From Moniliella sp. 'wahieum' (lineage: Eukaryota > Basidiomycota > Moniliellomycetes > Moniliellales > Moniliellaceae): a DNA stretch of 64,000 nucleotides. The notes under the pieces are model-generated. The model saw nothing but the letters and a program-made list of their open reading frames with translations. It had not been told where the DNA came from and searched no databases. The translations under genes were made by a program, and so were the position numbers. Where the stretch lies: NCBI GenBank assembly GCA_003971905.1, contig RSEE01000087.1, forward strand, positions 229,328 to 293,327, given 5' to 3'. Shown piece after piece: positions 34,504 through 43,831 of this stretch (position 1 is the first letter of the stretch; every line of letters starts with the position of its first letter).

Positions 34504-34698
34504 GGCGGTGGTGGGGGGGGGGGGGGGGGCGCATCACAACCGCTGCCCCTAACCCCCTGCATGCAACCCCTGCATGTGGGCGGCTGGGCGGCTGGGCGGC
34601 TGACGTCGCAGGGAGGGGTGTGCGCAGTCAGTCAATCGGCGTTTCTAGTTTACCCTTTCCAGCCAACCCAACCGCTCCCCCCCCCCCCCAGCAGCCCC
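34504..34698. promoter_or_regulatory. Divergent promoter between VPS9 gene and 34.7-kb gene
   Basis: 195 bp separate two divergent starts. A near-perfect CRE site TGACGTCG lies at 34601-34608. G and C homopolymers of about 10 lie next to both start codons (34509-34530 and 34678-34689). Confidence 0.45.
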
Positions 34699-36880
34699 AT
34701 GGCGCCCAAGGCGGTTGCCTTCGTCGGCTTCGTCGACGTCATCAACGGCCACCACCCGCGCGCCCACCCCTACCGCCCGCCCGACCGCCCCGAGCTCAAG
34801 GCCCGCCCGCCCCTCCGCCCGCCCGCGGCCGCCCGCGCGCCCGCCGCCTCCGCCCTCGCGCCCTCGCCCGCCGCCACGCCGCCCTCGCCCGCGAGCATGC
34901 CGTGCAGAACTCGGAGCTCGGCCGCGGCCTCGGCTATGCACTCACCGTCCACAACACCAGAACGCCGCCGGCATGGGCCTCGTCCCCGACCCCCCCGACG
35001 GCGACGACCAGGACCCCGTCGCCCAGCTGGAGCGCGACTGTGCCCCGCCCGCCAGCTCGTCGCTGCAGGCTCCCTCGCCGGCACGTCCGGCCCCGGCTGG
35101 CATCGCCGCGGCCCTGCTCCCGCTGCCGTGTATGCGCTGCCCACGCGCAGCCCACCCCGCGCATCATTACCCCTGCCGCGGCCCTCGCCTCTGACACCGA
35201 CGACGACCATCCCAACCACCACCACCATAACCACCACCACCACCCCGACCACGACGGCCGCAATCTCTCCATCCCCGCCAGCGGCCATCGCCCCACCCCA
35301 GTCCGTCTCTTTTGACCCCCAAGCCCGTCATGCAGGCCCTCAATCTCGGCGGGGCGACGAGTCAGAGGAGGAAGGCTCGACCCCGATGGCACCGAGGACT
35401 CGGAGGATGCGTCCCCCTTTCCCAGCATGGGCAACCCGCCCACCGCCTCCACAGCCCCGCCCCGGCGGCCCCGCCGGAGCCCAACCAGACCCCTGTGCCC
35501 ATCGAGACCCAGGTACGCGGCATGGTGGGCCCGTCGGTGCAACCGCTGCCTGCGAGTGGAACGAGCCGGTGGGCCCTCCTGTCCGCGCTGCTCCGCCGCC
35601 TGCGCCCGTGCCGCCGCCCGTTTCCCCGCCGCCTGCACCGGGCAAGGCAAAGCGCTTGTCGATGCGGGTGCTCTGGCCCGCATTCGCTCCGTCACGGCGC
35701 CGGTCGAACTGCCGGAGCCCGTGCTTCCCGAACGAAAATGGCCCTGCGCGAGCGACTCAACCCAGCCTGTGCGTGCGGCAAGTGTGTGCCGATGTTGGAG
35801 CGCGCGCAGCAGCCCGACTATTCCCCGCCCTGGTCGCCCAGCGCGGCGCGAAAACATCAAAAGGACAAGACCTTGGCCGCGAGACAGTTGCCCTCCTCCC
35901 GTCTGTACCAGCCCCACCACGAAACGCCGGTGCCTTTTGGCGCGGTCCGCTCCCCGCCCCCCCGGGGCCGGCGCGGTACGCGTCCCCGCTGGTACGCATC
36001 TCCAGCGCTTCCCGCCACGAGCCACCACGTGACGACGTGGTACGCACCGAGTCGCCATGTGTTTGTCCAGGCCGCGGAGACCGAGGCCGAGGCAGCTCGC
36101 GCCGCAGCGCGCGCCGCCGCTCGTGCCAAGGGACGCCAAGGAGGCGCGAGGGAGATGCTGCGCCAATTGGAGGAACCAAGCCGCGTCCTAGCTCCATCCC
36201 GTCGCCCACGCTGTTGCAAGGTTCGGCGGGGTGGAACCCGCGCCAATCCTGGGACCGCTCTCCGTCGCTCGAACGGTCCTGGTCGATGGGCCCCCGCATT
36301 AGCACTTCTTCTTCCCTCTTGCCCCCGCCCCAGCCAAGTCCCTTGGGACCTAGCTCACCATCTTCCCCCGTTGCCGCCCATGCAACCAGTCCCACTGCGG
36401 ATCCCGGCTTGGACTCACCCATGTCCCCGCCAAGGGGGAAGAAGCACGGAACCCCCCCAACCCCCTCCTTTGGCCCCTTCCGCATCCACCACTCCAGCCC
36501 CCCGGCCCAGCCCCAGCCCAGCCCCCCGGCCGCGGCCTGCCTCCGCCTCCACCCCCCCACCTTCTTCTACCCCGACCGCCCGCAATGGTGCGGTGGCAGC
36601 CAAACCTCTTCTCAACGGCCCCGGCTCTAGTGTGACTCCTACTCGACCGTGCCGGCCCCGCGCCGTTCTTCTTCTCCCCACCACCGTTCTTCTTCTACTC
36701 ACCACCCACTCTCCTTCTACCCCTCACCGTTCTTCTTCTACCCACCACCGCTCTCCTTCTGTCCCCCAACGTCCGTCTTCCACCCAGCCCCGCTCTCCTT
36801 CGACCCACCGCCCACCACCTTGGCTGCCCCCCAGCGCCGGCCGATCCGGCACCACGACCGAGCTTACTGGGCAGCCTTAA
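34699..36880 (+). CDS. Unrecognised low-complexity protein
   Basis: I do not recognise this protein. The proposed start at 34699 reads MAPKAVAFVGFVDVINGHHP and moves into a Pro/Ala/Arg-rich segment with a helical piece LARRHAALAREHAVQNSELG, a His-rich run (about 35215-35260), and a central region from about 35640 with GALARIRSVTAPVELPEPVL, ALRERLNPACACGKCVPMLE and a charged helix TEAEAARAAARAAARAKG near 36090. The C-terminal part is Ser/Pro/Arg-rich and ends with repeated RSSSTHH/RSPS-type units (about 36660-36810) and GTTTELTGQP, stop at 36880. Reading frames switch several times, so the boundaries and even single-gene status are uncertain. Confidence 0.4.
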
Positions 36881-37495
36881 GCGCCACGTTTTCACTTTCT
36901 CTGCGTCCGCGACCCTGAGGCCCGACCGGTGGTCTCCACTGGCGTGGCTGCCAGATCAAAATGCATACCTTTTGGCTGGTTTCCACACGAGAGGCGAGAG
37001 GTAGGGTAGATGGTACAGGGCAGAGAGAGGGAACCACAGCGGGCACCATGGGAACATGGGAGCGACCCCACCGAGGGCCCGATGGTGCTGCGCGTCGCCC
37101 AGGACAGCGGCATGACTTATTGGAGTGGCCAGCGGGCGCGCGAAGCGGGGGCGCGACGGGACGCACCGGCGATGGACTGACTGACCTGGTCTGGCCACCT
37201 GGCCAGTGTAGCTTTAATCATGTCACGTGCATGTCACGCCGCTGGGAAGCTGGGTGGCTGGCCCTGGGCTCGGGTGCCCGGCGGGGGAATTGGTGGGAAT
37301 TGCGCGCCGTGGCATTCCGCTCGCATTAACATTCCCAATTGGGTCTAAGATCTAAGGTCGGCATGCATTACTTCAGCTTTCATCCTGCGTCCCCGATGGA
37401 TGACGTCAGTGCTCAGCCGGCGGCCCGCCACTAGCCACTGCCGCGCGGGACGGACACGCTTGCTGGTCCTCCACCATCGCCACCGTGTGCCCAGC
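36881..37495. promoter_or_regulatory. Intergenic region upstream of PBDC1 with a CRE site
   Basis: No gene is seen over about 600 bp. A perfect palindromic CRE octamer TGACGTCA lies at 37401-37408, 88 bp before the PBDC1 start, and a CACTAGCCACTG element lies just after it. The position suggests an ATF/CREB-type bZIP input; this is an inference. Confidence 0.5.
37401..37408. promoter_or_regulatory. CRE octamer TGACGTCA
   Basis: A perfect palindrome in the PBDC1 promoter, identical to the two sites in the F-box/TVP38 divergent promoter. Confidence 0.5.
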
Positions 37496-38248
37496 ATGTC
37501 CTCCACTGTCGCTGGCATGAACCCCGAGGACGTCCAGAACGCCGAGGCGTTCGAGATGCAGATGCTGTCCAGGCCGTGGAGCAGTCCGAGACCTACTGGA
37601 GCCTGCTCACCAAGATCAAGGGCAGCAAGCTCCGTCTGACCAAGTATGTTGTGTGCCTCCCCTGACCTGTCCTCTTTGTTGGCGTCTGTATCTGCGTCTG
37701 CGTCTGCATCTGCGTCTGCATCTGCATCTGCGTTTGCGTCTTGAGTGCACCATCTAACCATTGCCCGCATTCCGTCCCCTCTAGACTGGACGACGACATG
37801 ATGCCACTTCCTCCAGGTCTTCCCCGAGTACACCTCGGCCGAGCGCGTGCAGAAGCTGGACGAGGACGAGATCAAGTCGGCGCAGAACAAGCCGCGTTGG
37901 CGCGAGTGGATCAGAGTACGAAAAGAAAGGTATGTCGTGCTTGTACCCGGACCAAGTCCACCTGGGCCCAACAAGGAAATACTGACCATGATGCCTCTCA
38001 TTCACTTTTTTTTGTTTGCCTGGCGCACCCCGTGCAGTGGCCGACTTAACCTGGCCTCGCTCCTGCGCGTGGACAGCCGCGACGAGTACACGCAGACCAA
38101 CACCATCTTTGTGCCCAAGATGCAGTTCTACATTTTTGAGATTGCGCGTAACCGCCATGGGCTGAACGACTGGGTGTTTGACAAGGCCGTCGAAGAGAGA
38201 AAGGCTGCCAAGGCCAAGGCCACCGCCGACGCCCCTGCTCAGTCATAA
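37496..38248 (+). CDS. PBDC1/Chp1-family protein (DUF757)
   Basis: Homolog of human PBDC1 and yeast YPL225W (Chp1), reported as a ribosome-associated chaperone for eEF1A. Exon 1 starts at 37496 (MSSTVAGMNPEDVQNAEAFE) and continues AVEQSETYWSLLTKIKGSKL. Intron 1 (37644-37784, GTATGT donor, CTAG acceptor) rejoins precisely to give LTKLDDDM. Exon 2 carries FPEYTSAERVQKLDEDEIKS and PRWREW, with a second GTATGT donor near 37931 and a CAG acceptor near 38037. Exon 3 has FASLLRVDSRDEYTQ-like sequence, then TNTIFVPKMQFYIFEIARNR, GLNDWVFDKAVEERKA, and a Lys/Ala-rich tail ending APAQS. Single-base frame changes occur near 37560, 37805, 37915 and 38046, each repaired at once by the family alignment. This gene is the clearest evidence for assembly indels. 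Confidence 0.9.
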
Positions 38249-38715
38249 CACATCCATTCTGTCCCCCCTCCCTCGCCGCCACCGGTCTGAACGACTGATA
38301 TCGTTTGTAGCCAGCGTGCACTTGCATGCGTGTGTACTTGTTTGCGCTGCAGGATCAGACGAAGAGCCCGACAACTGCCGTCAGCCGAGAGAACAGGCGA
38401 GCAGTAGTGGCGATTGGCGACATGGGGCGTAGCGGCGACTGCGCGGAATGAGGCTGAAAAAAAATAGTCACGGCGGAAAGGCACTGGCGGGGTAAACTGC
38501 GGGGCTCCTCTGGGCCGCACGCTCAGCCGCACCAGCGAAGCCCATTCAATATTCAGCGCCTGCCTCTCGTCTCTTCCACGCCAACTTCTCCCACCTCCTT
38601 TCGGATGTTGTTGCTCTCGGGCCCATACATGTAAATACCATTCCTATTCCCAATCAAGCCGTTGCCCTGCTTCTCGGCGCGGGACCAACCAAGTAATAAG
38701 TGATCAGGGAACCCC
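38249..38715. other. Convergent intergenic region
   Basis: This lies between the 3' ends of PBDC1 (+) and the F-box-like gene (-). It contains an A-run at 38457-38465 and no supported gene, although the minus-strand gene could extend into it. Confidence 0.45.
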
Positions 38716-41120
38716 TCAAGCGCGTCCGGAGCGTTCGTGCCGGCCGGTGCGAGCGGAGCGTTTGCGTTGGGCTTGTGCTTCGCCCAGGTACACTTCCTGC
38801 GCGGGGGACAGGGGATGTGAGTCCGCTTGCCCAAGACCGATGCGGCTTTGGGCGGGGCAAGAGATAAGAGCGCCGAGGTGGTCAGGTCCCAACACCGTAC
38901 AAAAGTGCACCAGTTGGATCCCGAGTGGGCCGGGAGTAGAAATGCCCATGACGTAGGCGGCCGAACTGGTCAGTTGCGCGTTGCCCGTGTACTTGGTCTC
39001 CCCCTCGATCGCACGTCGGATCCACGCCGTTTGACTCGCTAGGTACCCGTCCATCTCCCGTCCTGCACTGTCCCTCTTGCACCCACGCATGCGCATCATA
39101 AAAGTCGGCGTGGGGCGCGTTGGACGTGCCGACCGCTCCAGCTCCCGCTGCACTTCGAAAGGACTAGGGTGCCGTGGACCGCCTAGCCCAATCACGCGAA
39201 TGTCGCGGGGCCGCTGGGCCGAGGTATAGTCCACCAAGACGGGCAGCGTGTTCGGGGTTGCCCCAAAACACCGGCCCCCAGCAGCCGAGCAAAATGAATT
39301 GACAGAGACAAAATCCGAACCGGTACGGATCGAACGTTGCTGCCGCAGTTTCAACATGGTCGCCCACCAAACTCGGTTGCTTCCTTCTTCTCTGCCTTTT
39401 GCTGGAATGGTGGTTGGTGTTGCCCTTTCCCACCCTTGGTCTCTTTCGTCTTGCCCCTGTTGACCCTCGGCTGTCGCACGGGCCGAGGGATGGTCCCAGC
39501 CGCTTGGGGTACCGGGCGAACATCATCAAGATCGATCGGCATAGAAGGCGATCGCAACCGGTCTCCCGGTCGAGAGTGACACAGGCGCGATCGTCCGATG
39601 CCCGCGGGTCGTTCGTGTTCGGGATGGGAGAGGGGACCAGGCACCCCTGTACCGCCCGAGGCAAGGGTCGTCCATTGTAACCACGCACGACCGAAGGGTG
39701 CGGGGCTAGGTCTCGCTGCTGGATGGGGCTGAGTTCGCTGGGACACAGAAAGGGGTTGCATGGGTACGGCCCGGTTGTTCGACCCGATGCGCCAAGGGCA
39801 TAAACACATCGTACACTTTTTGGTGCACCATCTTTGCCGGCAGAGGGTCCGGCGTAAAATCGCGAAGGACAAACCACTTGCGCTGCCCCGTCAGACGATC
39901 GCAACACACTGCCGCCATTGTCCGCTGGCTCACCAAACCAGATAAGCGACACGAGCAGGTACATTTCATCCGTGGCCGCATTGACGTCATATGCCAAGAT
40001 GGACCGTGGCTGTGCGTAGGCGTACCTCCCCGAATCGTCGCGGTCCCGGTTGGCACGCGCATCGCGCAGGTGAGCAGGAACGGTGGTTATCTCGTTACTT
40101 TCATCTTTTGGATCGAGCCACCAGTGCAGATCCGGGGTGGTAGTGCAAGCCAACTGTTGGGTCTCGAGGTCATAGTACTCAAATGTAAACTTGCGCCACA
40201 CTACCAGCCAGGGCAGAACCAGTTTGGCGTTCGTTACTGATTGCTCCAGTTCGATCACACCGAGCAGTCGATAGAGCCCGCGTCCGCCTCGGGCGGCGAA
40301 GACGAGGATGAATGCTTGGTGGCATCGTCGTGGACTTGACCGACATCGTAGGACAGAGTGTTGTTGGAGGAAGAGGACGGCGGGAGAGCACAGCTGGCGC
40401 GTGAGGGTGTAGATGTGGGTCACGGCCTGCGAGTAAGGCGGTAGGTGAAGTGGGGTTAGTGCCGACTGGGGCGACGGCGCAGGTATGACGGAAAACATAA
40501 AGTATCTCAGCAGCCTTCCTTCTGCCTGACTGACATGGGCCACCAGGTAATCTCCCTCGGCCGACACCGTTTCCAGCGCAAGGGAGCGTCGGGCGCTTGG
40601 GTCGGTTGGGTCGGTTGGGTGGGCAGGAGGCAGGCGCCAGGACCATCGACGCTGGTGGGTGGATAGCCGTACGCCATGATCGTTTCGGAAAGCCGCACGA
40701 CGAGGAGATCATGCGACGGAACAACAATCATGCCATGCACTGCCTCCTCCAAGGCAAGTGGGAAAAATGTTGCACGGTGGGAAAGGGGGCTGGACAGGGG
40801 AGGCGGCGGCGGGCCGAGGGTGCGGCCGCATTGGCGAGCCGAGTGTTCGTAGAGGAGCACCGCGTCGCGCCACGAGCGGACGGTGGACCAGCTGCCAGTC
40901 TCGTCGGTGGCGCGCGGGTGGCGAGGAAGCGGTCGAGCGTGGGCATGGGGCCGTCGAGATCGAGGCACCACTGGCGGGCGAGGCGGGCCCAGAGGCGGTC
41001 GTCGTGGAGCAGGGCATGGAAGCGGCGGTTGAGTACGCCGAGGTACACAATCTCGCGCACGTCCAGCACGCCGGCGCAAATGACGTCGATCACCACATCG
41101 AGCAGCAGACGGCTGAGCAT
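38716..41120 (-). CDS. F-box-like protein
   Basis: The N-terminus from 41120 reads MLSRLLLDVVIDVICAGVLD, then VREIVYLGVLNRRFHALLHDDRLWARLARQW, which has the pattern of an F-box (hydrophobic helix, L-x-VNRxF-like core, DxxLW). This would make it a substrate adaptor of an SCF ubiquitin ligase. Downstream are strands spaced like a beta-propeller: HGMIVVPSHDLLVVRLSET, SAEGDYLVAHVSQAEGRLL, VVWRKFTFEYYDLETQQLAC, SILAYDVNAATDEMYLLVS. The C-terminal part (VHFCTVLGPDHLGALISCPA and neighbours) is not recognised. Frame changes occur near 40870, 40570, 40060 and 39200. An in-frame ATG at 41189 is an alternative start. The F-box call is by pattern only. Confidence 0.5.
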
Positions 41121-41701
41121 GGGCGTAGGGGGAGATGGAGGCGGTGGACAGAGGTGGAGGCGGCGGCGAAGAAAGGCGGCGGCGAACACCAGGCAGGGGG
41201 GGCAGGGCGCAGTGTGTTAGTGTGTTACGCACTAAAGCACCCCTGCGGCTGCTGTGCCTGTCCGCACCCCAACGAGATAACCTCGTGGCGCTAGGGTTGC
41301 CTGTGGGGTGCTCGCTGACGCTGACGTCAGATGGCCCTGCTGCTTATGTGAGCCAGGGCGCCTGGCGCTGTGACGTCAGTGTGACATGCGGTGACGTGGC
41401 GGGTGATGTGCGGTGCAGCGGGGGGGCAGGGCGCCTGTGGGGCGGGCGCTCAGGCTGCGCGCTGGAACGCCGCGCAGCCGCAGCGGTCGATGCGTAACCG
41501 GTGACCAGTGGCCAGTGACCAGTGAGGCTCCCCGCCGAGTGCACCGCACCGGGTGCGTCACGTGAGCCAGCAAACTCGGGCCGAGGCGCTGCGGGTCGGC
41601 TGCCTGCCGCTGCTACTTAACCCAGGTCGCCCGCGCCACACCCGCGCCAGCCAGCGCGCAGCCGCCCCCACCAGCCCCACCCCCCCCACCTCCACCTCCC
41701 C
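41121..41701. promoter_or_regulatory. Divergent promoter, F-box-like gene / TVP38, with two CRE sites
   Basis: This holds perfect CRE octamers TGACGTCA at 41322-41329 and 41371-41378 and a related TGACGTGG at 41392-41399. It also carries an ACCGGTGACCAGTGGCCAGT array at 41497-41525, which shares a 20-bp identical stretch (opposite orientation) with the array upstream of the Zn2Cys6 gene. No gene is seen inside. Confidence 0.5.
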
Positions 41702-43402
41702 ATGAATGCCAACGCGGCTGCTGGCTGCCGCCAGCGCCGCCCTCAACACCGCCCGCCCCGCCCCCTCCGCCCCGCCCCCGCCCCCCGCCGCATACACCGA
41801 CGACGACCTTGCCTTTGGCTACCACACCCAGCCGCCCCCTCCCCGCCCGACGCCTACCCAGCCCCCTACCCCGAGCCCGACCGCTATGCGCTCGACGACG
41901 ACGACCCCTTTGCGCTCCACGCCGACCCCGCCAAGGCCAAGTCATCCGACGAGCCCAAGCCCTATGACCAGTACGCCTACAACGGCGCCTACCCGCCCAG
42001 CCCCGACCTCAGGCCACGACGCTTCCGACGAGGAGGACGCCTTGCCCTCGAGCCTGCTGGCCCCGCCGTGCCCTCGGGCTATGGCGACGTGGGCTTTGAC
42101 GACGCCGAGCCCAAGGACGGCGTCTACCCGCCTTCGATGGGCAGGCCGGTGGACCGCGCCCGCCTCAACGACGCACAACGACGTGTCTTTGACGCCTTCC
42201 CCAAAGACCTGGACCAGGCCCCAAAGCGTCTGCGCCACAAGGCCCGCGACCTCGCCCGCAACTGGCGTGCATACGTCCAGTGGAAGTACTGGTGTATGTT
42301 CCCCCTCCGCCCACTCCCATATGCCCCCCTCCGCGCCTCCCTAATGGCTGACCCTTCCCCCCGCACCTTCCAGATTGGTACTTGATCATCACCCTCATCA
42401 TTGTCCTCACCATTCTCATGACCGTCTTCCACAGCCAAATTGTCAAGTGGCTCACCCCCTTGACCACCAAGATGCGCGATTTGACCGCTGGCTGGCTCAT
42501 CCCGGTCGCACTGCTCTTCATCATCTCCTTCCCACCCTTGTTTGGACACGAAATTGTGGGTGTGCTGGTGGGCCTTGTGTGGGGGCTGTGGAAAGGGTTT
42601 GGCATCCTGGCCTTGGGCACGCTGCTCGGAGAAATTGGCAACTACTATGCGTTCAAAACGTTCCTCTCGGGTCATGCACGCAAGTTTGAGCGCAAGAGCC
42701 TCGACTATGCCTGTATGGCCCACATTGTCCGCGAGGGCGGGCTGTGGATCATTGTCCTTGCTCGTCTCTCTGCCACCCAGGGCACTTTACCACTGCCGTT
42801 TTTGCCACTGTCGGCATGGGATTCTGGATCTTCCTCGTGGGCTGTATCCTGTCGTTGCCCAAACAGCTCGAGGTGGTCTACCTTGGCTACGTGATGCAGC
42901 AGACCAACGGCGAGAGACGACGTCCAGCAAAGTGGTCAAGTACATTGTCCTGCTTTCGGCCTGGCGCTGACGTTAGGCTCGATGTGGTACATCTACCACC
43001 ATGGCCAAGGTACGACCGCTGGTCCAGGCCACGATGCGCGACCGGCGGTACCGACTGCTTCAAGGCACGCACCTCGGACCCGCTCGCCGACCCCAAAGTA
43101 AAGATGGACGAGATCGACCCCGAAGGCGCGCCACCCCGCCGCGACCACACCCTCAGCATGGGACAACGGTTCAAGCGCTTCCTCTCGTCGGCCACAAGTC
43201 CACCCCGCATGCCGTTTTGCCCAGCGCCAACGAGTACCCTGCCCATGCCTTTGCCCCCGCCGGAAGCTTTCCCGGGCGAGGAGGTCACTACTACCTACGC
43301 CCCTGTGCCCGACTGATTGTCCACTCCCCCGACTCCAACCCCCGCGGCGGGGGGGAGGCGCCTACAATGCCCCCCGCCCGGTTTGGACCCCCGCAATATT
43401 AA
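41702..43402 (+). CDS. TVP38/TMEM64-family membrane protein
   Basis: Golgi/ER membrane protein of the VTT (SNARE-associated, DedA-like) family, now linked to lipid scrambling and vesicle function. An acidic cytosolic N-terminus (about 41800-42230, ending LRHKARDLARNWRAYVQWKYW) leads to intron 42294-42373 (GTATGT donor, CCAG acceptor), which joins as YWYLIITL. Membrane segments follow: LIITLIIVLTILMTVF, WLIPVALLFIISFPPLFG, then the VTT core GVLVGLVWGLWKGFGILALG with GEIGNYYAFKTFL, HIVREGGLWIIVLARLS, IPGHFTTAVFATVGMGFW-like sequence, FLVGCILSLPKQLEVVYLGY. The C-terminus is Pro-rich and ends PPARFGPPQY, stop at 43402. Frame changes occur near 41850, 42020, 42775, 42915, 42960 and 43280. Starts at 41702 or 41706 are both possible. 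Confidence 0.88.
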
Positions 43403-43831
43403 GCTTGCATCAAGCCTCGGGTACTCTGCACGCCCGTTGTAGAACCCTGCTTTCATACCCTCTTTCTCCCCCTCCCCCTCCCTAACTCTTATCTTCTCTT
43501 TCTGTCCCCATTCCCATTCCCGTTCCCGTTCCTGCTCCCCTCCCTTCCCTTCCCTACGCGCCCCAGAGACGTTTACTATCACTGGTATACAGATATTGTC
43601 CCTGCCTTGACCTACCTTGGCTGCGTAGCCGCACTGCAGACCAGACTAGACATGTGAACACATTGATGAACTGATTATGCCTTGTCCCCATGCCACCTTT
43701 AGACCATGGGGCCGACAAGCCATCTGCTCGTATTGTCCTGGTCTCGTCCGTCTGTCGCATCGATGTGATCGGTGGCCGATGACCAACTGCTTCCCTCTTG
43801 TTCTTCTCTCCTGCCTCATCCAGTGAGCGCC
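43403..43831. other. Convergent 3' region with pyrimidine-rich tract
   Basis: A CT-rich tract (about 43450-43555) with CCATTCCCATTCCCGTTCC-like short repeats lies between the TVP38 and RasGEF 3' ends. No gene is seen. Confidence 0.5.
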
